From NCBI GenBank assembly GCA_032355985.1, contig JAUKVZ010000001.1, positions 558,001-622,000 on the forward strand: DNA of 64,000 bases, written 5' to 3'. This document shows positions 50,482 through 58,991 of the stretch, piece by piece. The translations under genes were made by a program, and so were the position numbers. The notes beneath the pieces were generated by a model. It was given only the letters and a program-made list of their open reading frames with translations. It had not been told where the DNA came from and searched no databases. The DNA comes from Sarcodiotheca gaudichaudii (Eukaryota > Rhodophyta > Florideophyceae > Gigartinales > Solieriaceae). Position 1 is the stretch's first letter. Every line of letters starts with the position of its first letter.

Positions 50482-50683
50482 TACTGGAGTCCCCCGGGCA
50501 CGTATGAGTCGCTCTCGGAGGTATCGGCGAGGCAATCGCAGGAATTGAAGCCGGACGATCGGCTTGGACTGATGACGGATTCTGCGCTTTGCACAACCGG
50601 CAGATCCGGGACGGCAGCCTGACTTATGGGGCCATCCATGCTCCCGTAGCCGCGATCCCGCACACCTCGTACGATTCGTCGCC

Positions 50684-51946
50684 ATGAATCCGCGGCGAAC
50701 AACGAGACAGATCAGTGTGGGCGACGACCGGGTCGGCGTCGTTCGCATCGGAGGCGACGCCCCGGTGTCCGTCCAGACGATGACGGCCGGCGCCACGCAT
50801 GATGTTGATGGATGTGTCGCGGAGATCAATCGCCTTGCCGCAGCAGGGGCTGATGTCGTCCGCGTCGCGACGCCGGAGCGAAAAGACACCGAGGTACTTG
50901 GCGAGATTCTGAATCAGACGCAGGTCCCAATAGTCGCTGATGTGCACTTTCACTATCAGCGAGCCCTCGAGGCCATCGAAGCTGGCGTCCACAAGGTGCG
51001 GCTGAATCCGGGGAACATCACGGATCGAGATCAGGTCAACGCCGTGATCGATGCGTGCAAGGAACGCGGGATCCCAATTCGTGTCGGTGTGAATGAAGGC
51101 TCCATCATCGAGCGGAAGGACAAGCAGCGCCGGCGGCAGGAGCTCGGCAAGTTCTTCGCGGATCACAAGCAGGGCCATCTGCTGGCGTTGATGATCGCCA
51201 AGCTCGAGGAGTATCTGGAGATCTTCCACGAGCGCGAGTTCTTCGACATCTGCATCAGCGCCAAGTCGATGGACGCTGCTTTCACCATCGATGTGTATTC
51301 GGAAATTTCAAAGCGATTCGATTACCCGCTGCACCTCGGTGTGACGCATGCGGGCACGAAAGAGACCGGCTGCATTCGTTCCGTCGCGGCGCTTGGTTCA
51401 TTGCTGTCTCAGGGCGTGGGCGACACGCTTCGGATCAGCTACGCATCGGATCCGGTGCATGAAGTTGAGGACGGGCTCGAGCTGCTCTATTCGCTCAGCC
51501 TGCGCGAGCGCGTCGGCGCCGATCTCATCGCCTGCCCGACATGCGGCAGGATCCAGGTGGATCTGTTCACGCTGGTGCAGGAGGTTCGTCACAAACTCGC
51601 GGCGGATATCCAGGTGCCGATGAAAGTCGCTGTCATGGGATGCGTCGTCAACGGTCCCGGCGAAGCCGAGGGGGCGGATGTCGCCGTCTTCGCCGGAGAT
51701 CGGCGCGGGATCATCTACGTGCAGGGCGAACGCGTCGCCAACATTCCCGAAGCGGAGATCCTTGATCGCCTGCTTAATGAATGCCGCACGTTTCAGGAGC
51801 GCGTGCGCTCCGGTGACGCGAAGCTAGGCGAAAAAAGGGTCGAGATTGTGCCGCCGGATCCGATCGGCGAACTCGGTTCAGGCGTGGCGAAAATTGCCGC
51901 CGGAGACGTGGATCGTCTCCAGCAGCTGACGACCGGCGATACGTGA
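50684..51946 (+). CDS. ispG: 4-hydroxy-3-methylbut-2-enyl diphosphate synthase (flavodoxin)
   Basis: IspG makes HMBDP in the MEP isoprenoid pathway and uses a [4Fe-4S] cluster. The 420-residue protein shows VGVVRIGGDAPVSVQTMTAG, ADVVRVATPERKD, VADVHFHYQRALEAIEAGVHKVRLNPGNI (as pieces over residues 75-105), HLGVTHAGTKETGCIRSVAALGSLL and the cluster cysteines in ACPTCGR and VMGCVVNGPGEA. The ATG lies at 50684. It overlaps the antisense upstream extension of the PilZ fusion gene but not its true start at 50481. Confidence 0.95.
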   Translation: MNPRRTTRQISVGDDRVGVVRIGGDAPVSVQTMTAGATHDVDGCVAEINRLAAAGADVVRVATPERKDTEVLGEILNQTQVPIVADVHFHYQRALEAIEAGVHKVRLNPGNITDRDQVNAVIDACKERGIPIRVGVNEGSIIERKDKQRRRQELGKFFADHKQGHLLALMIAKLEEYLEIFHEREFFDICISAKSMDAAFTIDVYSEISKRFDYPLHLGVTHAGTKETGCIRSVAALGSLLSQGVGDTLRISYASDPVHEVEDGLELLYSLSLRERVGADLIACPTCGRIQVDLFTLVQEVRHKLAADIQVPMKVAVMGCVVNGPGEAEGADVAVFAGDRRGIIYVQGERVANIPEAEILDRLLNECRTFQERVRSGDAKLGEKRVEIVPPDPIGELGSGVAKIAAGDVDRLQQLTTGDT

Positions 51947-51957
51947 GGCCGCTCGGC

Positions 51958-52476
51958 TCAGGCGCGCGTGTACTCGATCTCCATGGACTTGAACTCGCTG
52001 CCGTCCGGGCCCGCGAAGTACATCTCCATCTTGTGATGATCGTTGTCCTGCAGTGTGATGACACTGCGCTTGCCCATGGGCTGGCCGTTCTCAGGATTGA
52101 CGATCTCGCCGCGCATGTCCCAGACTTTGCCGGCGCCGTCGACATCGCCGACTTCGCTCATCATGAAAGTCGAAGCAGAGTCGATCCAGAAGCCTTCGAA
52201 CTTGCGCGTGACGGTGTTGAATCCCCAGTAGCCACGCCCCTGAAAGTTCGGGAATGGGCCATCCATGTCATCGCCCTGGTAGCTCTGATGGAGATAGCGG
52301 CCGCCAAGATCGAGCGCGTTCGTCATCACTCCTGTGGTGACCATCGGATCGCCCGGGCCCATCCACATCTTGACCGTCGCCTTAAACTTTCCAACGAACG
52401 GCTCAAACAGCTTGTGCTCATCCGCAAGCGCGGAGACCGCTGCGCACGCCTGATCCTGTGTCATTTGATCGCCCAT
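51958..52476 (-). CDS. DUF1579 family protein
   Basis: The 172-residue protein matches the DUF1579 pattern: EHKLFEPFVGKFKATVKMWMGPGDP, GGRYLHQSYQGDDMDG.F.FQGRGYWGFNTVTRKFEGFWID, and VTLQDNDHHKMEMYFAGPDG near the end. It lacks a signal peptide. The family is a small calycin-like beta barrel of unknown function common in planctomycetes and actinobacteria. The stop is 11 bases from the convergent ispG stop. It is the last minus-strand gene after thrC, 82 bases downstream of it. Confidence 0.83.
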   Translation of the reverse strand: MGDQMTQDQACAAVSALADEHKLFEPFVGKFKATVKMWMGPGDPMVTTGVMTNALDLGGRYLHQSYQGDDMDGPFPNFQGRGYWGFNTVTRKFEGFWIDSASTFMMSEVGDVDGAGKVWDMRGEIVNPENGQPMGKRSVITLQDNDHHKMEMYFAGPDGSEFKSMEIEYTRA

Positions 52477-52558
52477 TCGCCCACCCCTTTCAGGTCGAAC
52501 TGATCCTCATGTTGTGCTCTGCGGGCACCGCCCGCAACTGTGCCTTCAGTGTAGGGAA

Positions 52559-53791
52559 TCAACCGGCGATTGACGCCTTCTTGATCAGGTTCCAGTCCAC
52601 ATCATTTCGATCAAGTCGATGTGTCGGCATCGTCAGCACTTCAGGATACTTCTGGGCGGCGCCTGTATTGAACACGACCACGCGGTCCGAAGCGCTCACA
52701 AGCCCTCGTTCAATCGCCTGCGCAAGCACATCGAGGCAGATGGCGGTCTCCGGGCACAATGAAACGCCTTCGAGCGAAGCCGCCTGCGACATCCAATGCT
52801 CCATCGCGCTTTCGCGACCAGCGATTGCTGCGCCCTTTGAAGCGCGAACTGCGTCGAGGATCATGAAATCACCGACAGCCTTCGGCACGCGTAGCCCGGA
52901 GGCGCGCGTGTGAGGGGACTCGGGCGCTTCGGCGAATCGCTCGCCGCGTTCGAAGGCGTGGACGATGGGGGCGCAGCCATCGGACTGGCAGGCGAACATG
53001 CGCGGCTTGTGCGCATCGTCGATCCATCCAAGAGCCGAAAGCTCGTCAAATGCTTTCCACATGCCAATGAGACCCGTTCCGCCGCCCGTTGGATAGAAGA
53101 TCGCATCGGGAAGCGACCAGTGAAGCTGTTCGGCAAGTTCAAGGCCCATCGTTTTCTTACCTTCGAGGCGGTAGGGCTCCTTGAGAGTGCTTACATCGAA
53201 CCAGCCGAATCGCTCGGCGCCTTCACGCACGATGGCGCCGCAGTCGGTGATCAGGCCGTTGACCAGAAAGACGTGGACGCCGAAGAGCCTGGCCTCCGCC
53301 TGATTAATTTCGGGCGTGTCCTCGGGCATGAAGACGTAGGACTCCATCCCTGCGCGTGCGGCATAGGCAGCCATCGCGCCCCCGGCGTTGCCTGCCGTGG
53401 GAATGGCGACTCGTTCCACGCCGAGTTGCTTCGCCATGGAAATCGCCATGCACAAGCCGCGGGATTTGAAGGAGCCGGTCGGAAGCTGCGACTCATCCTT
53501 GATGATCAGTCGCTCCAGTCCCATGCTCGCGCCGAGTCGATCGCACTCGATCAAAGGCGACATGCCCTCGCCCAAGGATGTGATCGCGTCGTCGTCATCG
53601 ACAGGCAACAGTTCACGGTACCGCCAGAGTGTCGGCGGCCGACTCTGCACGTCCTCCTTCGTCACCGCGGCCTGAATCGCCTGCAGGTCATACCGCACCC
53701 AGAGCGGTCGCCCCTCGTGCGTGGTCTGAATCGTCCGGGCGGGCAGATGGGCGCCATCGATGGCTGATTCGAGGTGTGTGACGAAGCTCAT
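52559..53791 (-). CDS. thrC: Threonine synthase
   Basis: Threonine synthase is a PLP enzyme that makes threonine from O-phosphohomoserine. I take the ATG at 53791, which has AGGAGG four bases before it; the frame extends 33 bases further. The 410 residues have ESQLPTGSFKSRGLCMAI with PLP-lysine Lys109, then ERVAIPTAGNAGGAMAAYAARAG and the glycine-rich phosphate loop FYPTGGGTGLIGMWKAFDEL. The variant is of the long-type shared with other planctomycetes and plants. Related cystathionine synthases or other fold-type II enzymes are less likely. It is divergent from ggt. Confidence 0.88.
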   Translation of the reverse strand: MSFVTHLESAIDGAHLPARTIQTTHEGRPLWVRYDLQAIQAAVTKEDVQSRPPTLWRYRELLPVDDDDAITSLGEGMSPLIECDRLGASMGLERLIIKDESQLPTGSFKSRGLCMAISMAKQLGVERVAIPTAGNAGGAMAAYAARAGMESYVFMPEDTPEINQAEARLFGVHVFLVNGLITDCGAIVREGAERFGWFDVSTLKEPYRLEGKKTMGLELAEQLHWSLPDAIFYPTGGGTGLIGMWKAFDELSALGWIDDAHKPRMFACQSDGCAPIVHAFERGERFAEAPESPHTRASGLRVPKAVGDFMILDAVRASKGAAIAGRESAMEHWMSQAASLEGVSLCPETAICLDVLAQAIERGLVSASDRVVVFNTGAAQKYPEVLTMPTHRLDRNDVDWNLIKKASIAG

Positions 53792-53855
53792 CGATCCTCC
53801 TGATTCGCCGGTGTGTGCATGCATCGTTTCTGTGGCGTGACCTTACAATCCAGCC

Positions 53856-55679
53856 ATGAGACATCATCACAGCACGACGATTGGGGTGCTCGGATTGGCT
53901 GTTGTGTGCATGGTCACACTGCTGCCGGCACAAGCCGCGGCGCAGGACGTCTGGGCCGGAGGCGTGGTCGCGGCGGATCATCCTGTCGCGTCACAGGCCG
54001 GGCTTGAGATGCTTGAGAAGGGCGGCAACGCGGTCGATGCCGCCGTGGCGGCGAGCTTCTGCCTGTCCGTCGTCAGGCCGCTCTCGTGCGGCCTGGGCGG
54101 CGGGGGATTCATGGTCATCTACGATCCCGGCAAGCCCGGCGCCGATGGCAAGCCCGCTCAGGCCGTAGCCGTCAGCTATCGCGAGCGATGCCCGCAGGGA
54201 GTCGGACAGGACTACTTCGAACAAAAGAGCGATCCCGAGGCGAGCGTTCGTGGAGGCACGGCAGTCGCGACGCCGGGAACTGTCGCGGGTCTGCTGGCCG
54301 TGCTGGACAACTTCGGCTCGCTGCCTCGTGAGGTCGTGCTCGGCCCGGCGATTTCGGCGGCGGAAGTGGGGTTTGAGGTCGACCGCCACTATGCCAACGC
54401 GGCAAGGAAGATTGCAACGAAATTCGATGAACGAGAAGATCTCAAGGAGCGCTTCCCGTTCATGTGGGAACGATTCCTCGGCCGGGGCGAACTGGAAGTC
54501 GGGGATGTCATTCGCTTGCCCGAGCAGGCGAAAGCGTTGCGCCTGATCGCGGCGGATGGCGCCGGCGCGTTTTACGACGGACCGATTGCAGAGGCGATCG
54601 TCAGGACCATCCAGGAGGACGGCGGCGCACTTTCTGCTGAGGATCTTCAGGCATATCGACCTTCGTTTGCGCCGCCACTGGCCGGAAAGTTTCGCGGCGA
54701 CATCGTGCTCACCATGCCTCCGCCATCGAGTGGCGGCGTGGCTCTCATTCAGATGCTTGCGATGCTCGAGGCATACGAATCGCATACCGCAGAGCCACTG
54801 CGGCGTCTGGGACACAACTCGCCTCGATACGCGCATGTGATGACCGAGGTCATGAAATTTGCGTTCGCCGATCGGGCGATGTGGCTGGCTGATCCAGAGT
54901 TCACTGAAGTTCCGGTCGATCAAATGCTGAATCCGCGCGCCCTTGCCGATCGCGCAGAGTCAATCGAGCAGGCTCATACGCAGCCGGCCGAGGCGTATGC
55001 CAGTGTCCCGGAGCCTGCTGAAGATGGAGGCACCAGCCATATCTCTGTTGTGGATGCGGATGGCATGGCCGTCGCGTGTACGGAGTCGATCAATCTTGAA
55101 TGGGGATCATGGCTTGTTGTTGAGGAGTATGGCTTTGCGCTCAACAACGAAATGGATGATTTCACGACTCGCGCTGGTGTTTCGAATCACTTCGGACTCA
55201 CGCAGTCAGAGCGCAACATGCCGGCGGCGGGCAAGCGGCCCCTTTCAAGCATGACGCCGACGATCGTTGTGGGAAGTGACAAGCAGGTGGAACTGATCGT
55301 CGGAGGTTCGGGCGGACCGCGCATTATCAACGGCGTGCTTCAGGCCATACTCAATGCGACGCTTTTTGATTACGACGCGTTTCGGGCCGTCAGCGAGCCG
55401 CGGTTTCATCATCAGTGGAAGCCGGATCAGCTGAGGCTCGAGCCCTGGTGGGATCTTGGGGCGCCGAACGATCCGAATATGGATCTGGAAGCGTTGCAGC
55501 GCATGATGGCGCGCGTCGAAACCGTGCATCGTTTCCGCGATGGCATGGAGTCGCGCGGTCACAAGCTTGGCGAGATCGAAGTCGTCGGCGCCGTCCAGAT
55601 GGTCAAGCGGCGCGGCGATGGATACGAAGCGGCAAGCGATCCGCGCAAGGGCGGCGCTCCGGCAGGCCGGAATCCATAG
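53856..55679 (+). CDS. ggt: Gamma-glutamyltransferase
   Basis: This Ntn-hydrolase takes gamma-glutamyl groups from glutathione. The 607-residue precursor has a signal peptide (MRHHHSTTIGVLGLAVVCMV, cleavage near AAA-QDV), so it acts outside the cytoplasm. The large-subunit part shows GGNAVDAAVAASFCLSVVRP and GLGGGGFMVIYD. Autoprocessing Thr393 is in EDGGTSHISVVDADGMAVA, and the small subunit has LSSMTPTIVV and GGSGGPRIINGVLQAI. The late oxyanion and glutamate-recognition residues fit. The ATG at 53856 is 64 bases from the divergent thrC start, so both may share a regulatory region. Confidence 0.92.
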   Translation: MRHHHSTTIGVLGLAVVCMVTLLPAQAAAQDVWAGGVVAADHPVASQAGLEMLEKGGNAVDAAVAASFCLSVVRPLSCGLGGGGFMVIYDPGKPGADGKPAQAVAVSYRERCPQGVGQDYFEQKSDPEASVRGGTAVATPGTVAGLLAVLDNFGSLPREVVLGPAISAAEVGFEVDRHYANAARKIATKFDEREDLKERFPFMWERFLGRGELEVGDVIRLPEQAKALRLIAADGAGAFYDGPIAEAIVRTIQEDGGALSAEDLQAYRPSFAPPLAGKFRGDIVLTMPPPSSGGVALIQMLAMLEAYESHTAEPLRRLGHNSPRYAHVMTEVMKFAFADRAMWLADPEFTEVPVDQMLNPRALADRAESIEQAHTQPAEAYASVPEPAEDGGTSHISVVDADGMAVACTESINLEWGSWLVVEEYGFALNNEMDDFTTRAGVSNHFGLTQSERNMPAAGKRPLSSMTPTIVVGSDKQVELIVGGSGGPRIINGVLQAILNATLFDYDAFRAVSEPRFHHQWKPDQLRLEPWWDLGAPNDPNMDLEALQRMMARVETVHRFRDGMESRGHKLGEIEVVGAVQMVKRRGDGYEAASDPRKGGAPAGRNP

Positions 55680-55693
55680 CCAATCGGTCCAGA

Positions 55694-56500
55694 TCAGGAT
55701 CGAATCGAACTGACGAAGGCATTGGCCCGCTGGGGATCGATGTGCCTGCGCCAGTCGCCATCTTCTTTCAGCGATGATCCCACAATGATTGCGTCGGCTA
55801 TCTGGAGCAGCGCTGGCGCTGTTTCGGCGCTGGCGCCCGATCCGACGATCATCGGAAGCTCGGTAGCGCTGCGCACTTCCCGCAGATCGTCCATCGATGT
55901 GGCTTCACCGGTGGAGGCGCCGGAGATGATGACGCCGTCGGCGCCGGCGAACTCCGCAGCCCGGGCCGTCTCACCCAGTGAGACATCCGCCGTGATCGCA
56001 TGACTCGAATGCTTCTTCTTGATGTCGGCGAATACGCTGACGTGCTCGGCGCCGATGGCCTTTCGATATCGAAGCAGGGGGCCGGCTGCGGCTTCCTCCA
56101 TCAAGCCTTCATCCGCCACGGCAGCGAAGACGAAGTTTTCCGCGCGGATGAACTCGGCTTCGATCGCCTGCGCGACCGCGAGCGCTTCGAAGTTTGCGCC
56201 TGCAAGCACCTGCACACCGAGAGGCTGCTTCGGAAACAAACTGCGGATGGATCTGCCGATGCGCGTCATGGCGCTGACGATCTCCGGACCGACGCGTGAT
56301 CGAAGGTACGGGACGTCGTGCATGTTCTCGATCAGGAGCGCATCGAAGCCTGCTTCCACGAGCGAAGTCGCTTCGGCCACTGCGATCTCTTCGACCTGAT
56401 CGAGCGGAAGCGCATTGTGCGGCGTTCCGGGCAGCGCTCGAAGATGGACCATGCCGATGGCGGTGCGGCTTCCTCGCGATGGAAATGTATGTGCGCACAT
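55694..56500 (-). CDS. BtpA/SgcQ family protein
   Basis: The 268-residue protein from the ATG at 56500 belongs to the TIM-barrel BtpA family. Motifs are AIGMVHLRALPGTPH, FDALLIENMHDVPYLR, GVQVLAGANFEALAVAQAIEAEFIRAENFVFAAVADEGLM (in pieces), DIKKKHSSHAITADVSL, and GADGVIISGASTGEA. In cyanobacteria BtpA stabilises photosystem I; elsewhere its role is unknown, and this organism shows no photosystem gene here. The frame runs upstream to 56569 without support. It ends 14 bases from the convergent ggt stop. Confidence 0.85.
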   Translation of the reverse strand: MCAHTFPSRGSRTAIGMVHLRALPGTPHNALPLDQVEEIAVAEATSLVEAGFDALLIENMHDVPYLRSRVGPEIVSAMTRIGRSIRSLFPKQPLGVQVLAGANFEALAVAQAIEAEFIRAENFVFAAVADEGLMEEAAAGPLLRYRKAIGAEHVSVFADIKKKHSSHAITADVSLGETARAAEFAGADGVIISGASTGEATSMDDLREVRSATELPMIVGSGASAETAPALLQIADAIIVGSSLKEDGDWRRHIDPQRANAFVSSIRS

Positions 56501-56934
56501 GTGCGAAAGCTCCGTATGCGGCCAAAGCGTGCGGCGACAAGGATACGGAGTTGGTGTGCGTCGGCGCAATAAAGAACCCCAGGACGACTGTCGCGTGCCT
56601 GCCGACGCCTCCTCCGAAAGTCGGCAAGCTTCGCGGGGTCAGTCGACCCTGGGGTGACGCGACCCGAAGGTCGCGCGGTTTGTATCGCCGTGGCGCTTGA
56701 TCAACTTCTCAATGGCTGATCCCAGGTCGCCGGCGACTGATCGCAAATGTGTTGTTTCCACCTGGCTCAACGGGGAGCCTCGTCGCATAACCCTCTCGGG
56801 CGTGCGTAAACTACCAACTCATGCCGCAAGCGTCAGGCGTCGCTGGTCAAAATGTTAAGAAACTGGCGTTGCGCCGCATGATGGGCGCGCAAACCCACAC
56901 CTGAAGCAAAGTTAATTTGGGAAGCCTGGGAAAC
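56501..56934. other. 434-base intergenic stretch, no gene seen
   Basis: No convincing gene lies here. It contains a hairpin at 56658-56675 (CGCGACC, loop CGAA, GGTCGCG) and a 12-base palindrome GTCGCCGGCGAC at 56726-56737, and becomes A/T richer near 56840-56925. It separates the btpA start from the end of the ANTAR regulator gene, both on the minus strand, and may hold the btpA promoter and leader. No tRNA-like clover could be folded by eye. Confidence 0.5.
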
Positions 56935-57612
56935 TCAGGATTCGGCGTCAGTGAGCATCAGGCCGTCTTCCAGCACCTGACGCGCGATCTCAACAAGTGA
57001 GGTGCGCGTGCTTCTGGCGAATACCTGAAGGCGCCTGTGAGCTTCCTGTTCGGTCATATGCTGCTCTTCAACGAGCTTCCACTTCGCCTGTTCAACAGTT
57101 CGCCTGTTGTTCAGGTTCTTCGTGAGCTGCTCCACCCGGCCGGCATGTTCGAGCAGCGCCTGCGCGCGACTCCATGCGACCGAAATCGTGACACGAAGAC
57201 TGACCGGATCCACAGGTTTGAGCAGATACGCGAAGACACCCGCATCGCTTGACTCCTGCACACTCTCCGGATCGCTGTACGCCGACACGATGACGGTTGG
57301 CGTGCGCATCTCCTCCCAGAGAACGCGAGCGACTTCAATGCCGCCCATGCCCGGCATGCGAATGTCGAGCATCGCAAGATCAGGAGGCGTCTGACGCGCA
57401 ATCTCGAGCGCCTGTTCCCCGGTGCCCGCAGGCCCGATCGGTTCGTATCCGAGCGAGCGCACGTTCGACACCAGACCGGCGGCGATCAGATGCTCATCAT
57501 CGGCGATGAGAACCGTTTTCAGCTTGGAACGAGTGTCGCTCGGCACGGGTCTGTGTTGATCTCCGGCTGTGGGCGATCCCTTGGAGCCGGATCTGGTTGC
57601 GGTCGTTGACAC
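56935..57612 (-). CDS. ANTAR-domain response regulator
   Basis: The start is the GTG at 57612: GGGAGGTGATC directly before it is a near-perfect match to the 16S 3' end. The 225 residues have a receiver domain with IADDEHLIAAGL, phospho-acceptor Asp in LAMLDIRMPGMGG and LKPVDP, followed by a coiled coil and an ANTAR domain (about 155-215, RTVEQAKWKLVEEQHMTEQEAHRRLQVFARSTR in pieces). ANTAR domains bind RNA hairpins and prevent transcription termination. The kinase and target are unknown. The first about 30 residues are a basic, disordered extension. Confidence 0.88.
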   Translation of the reverse strand: MSTTATRSGSKGSPTAGDQHRPVPSDTRSKLKTVLIADDEHLIAAGLVSNVRSLGYEPIGPAGTGEQALEIARQTPPDLAMLDIRMPGMGGIEVARVLWEEMRTPTVIVSAYSDPESVQESSDAGVFAYLLKPVDPVSLRVTISVAWSRAQALLEHAGRVEQLTKNLNNRRTVEQAKWKLVEEQHMTEQEAHRRLQVFARSTRTSLVEIARQVLEDGLMLTDAES

Positions 57613-57743
57613 GATCACCTCCCCGATGTCAGCGCGTCGAGCATCCCGCCAGGAACGCTCTCCGTGGGCGGCGGGCAGTCTATCACGCGATCACGAGGGC
57701 CCGCAATATGGACTTTCACATGCACAAAGTGCGAATGGGCGGG

Positions 57744-58970
57744 CTAATCGAGGAATTCGCCGTCTTTGAGCTTCTTCGGGAGGTAGGTCTCGGTGATGAA
57801 GCTGAAATCCTTGCTTGAGAGCGCTTCGAGCTCCAGCTTCACGCCGCGCTTGAGCATGTGGTCGATTTCCTTCTGCCAGTGCTTGCGCTTCTCAAACCAT
57901 GGATATCTCTTGATTTCCTTGGCTCTTCGCACGTCCTGATCAGTCACTCGGATCATGACTTCCGAGGAGAGACCGAACGCTTCGGCGTCATAGCTCGACA
58001 TGCCGACGAATCGAGCATCCGGGACGGCCATGCGCGGGCTTTCAAACGCCAGGTTGATCGAACCCTGCTTGACGACGGAATAGATGTAGTACCCCCACGG
58101 ATCATTATCGACGAGCACGAATACGGGAAGGTTCAGCTCGTGATTCAGGCGCCAGAGCAACCTTCGAACGCCGCGCGGCGGCTGGCCTCCGCCATGCACG
58201 ATCATGCACTTGTGCTTTTCCCAGAATCGATCTTCATTGAACCTTCGCCAGACCGCGCCCTTCTCGATCAGCAGCACAAACTCGGCTTTGTGCTTGCGAA
58301 ACTGGATAATGTCCTCTTCCACGATTGATGGAATCGCGTAGCCACCGGAGCCCATGCGCGCAAGTTCGATCACATCGCCCTTGTCGACGATTGTCATCGG
58401 CCCCACCATCGCGCCCTTTGGCTCGGCGAAGAGGCCAAGCTCCTCACGCAGCGACATCAGCGCGACCTCAAGATCCTCGATGATCACATCCGATTCAGTC
58501 TGCTCGTCGAATGTGTTTTCCTTCGTGCCCTCGATGGTGTGCTTGCAGTGGTAGAAGAGATCACGAATGGACGTGGTCTTTTCCTGCCGGATCAGCTCCG
58601 AGCAGCCTGCGGCGACCAGGGTCGTCTGCATGAACTTCTTTGCCTGTCCCAGGTTGAAGAAGCTTCGTCGCTGGGTGGCGTCGCCCATCTCGATGATTCG
58701 ATTCTTTTCCGACCAGGCGACATTGCTGAGCGCACGCGTCGGAATATCCAGAGATGGATCTTCACCACAAGATGCTTCCTTCGCGATGAACGCAGCGAGA
58801 TTCTGAAGGCGATCGCTCGGCGTTCCGATGGCCTTCCTGCGGCGGGACGATGACTTCTTGCGGCCGCGGGGCTTTGACGCCTCGGTCTTTGTTGCGGTCT
58901 TCTTCTTCCGCACGACCTTCTTGCGCGCCGTCTTCTTTCCTGCCTTCTTTTTCACCTTCTTCTTGGCCAT
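57744..58970 (-). CDS. top6A: DNA topoisomerase VI subunit A
   Basis: This is the DNA-cleaving subunit of a type IIB topoisomerase (Spo11-like). The 408 residues open with a lysine/arginine-rich tail of about 47 residues (MAKKKVKKKAGKKTARKK), a winged-helix CAP-like domain with catalytic Tyr140 in SIRDLFYHCKH, and a Toprim domain with Glu236 (FVLLIEKGAVW) and Asp288 and Asp290 (LVDNDPWG). The tail resembles histone H1-like proteins of some bacteria and is not typical of archaeal subunits. The gene is 21 bases downstream of top6B. Topoisomerase VI is mainly archaeal and plant, and is rare in bacteria. Confidence 0.9.
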   Translation of the reverse strand: MAKKKVKKKAGKKTARKKVVRKKKTATKTEASKPRGRKKSSSRRRKAIGTPSDRLQNLAAFIAKEASCGEDPSLDIPTRALSNVAWSEKNRIIEMGDATQRRSFFNLGQAKKFMQTTLVAAGCSELIRQEKTTSIRDLFYHCKHTIEGTKENTFDEQTESDVIIEDLEVALMSLREELGLFAEPKGAMVGPMTIVDKGDVIELARMGSGGYAIPSIVEEDIIQFRKHKAEFVLLIEKGAVWRRFNEDRFWEKHKCMIVHGGGQPPRGVRRLLWRLNHELNLPVFVLVDNDPWGYYIYSVVKQGSINLAFESPRMAVPDARFVGMSSYDAEAFGLSSEVMIRVTDQDVRRAKEIKRYPWFEKRKHWQKEIDHMLKRGVKLELEALSSKDFSFITETYLPKKLKDGEFLD

Positions 58971-58991
58971 ATGGCGTCTGTGCGGACGAGA

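Noticed and set aside
49336-50889. A 517-residue version of the PilZ fusion
   Set aside because: The added N-terminal part lies opposite ispG and has a Ser/Arg-rich antisense look; the ATG at 50481 has a ribosome binding site.
56501-56934. tRNA or small RNA gene in the largest gap
   Set aside because: No T-loop consensus or four-arm fold could be recognised, and the two hairpins there have no clear terminator tail.
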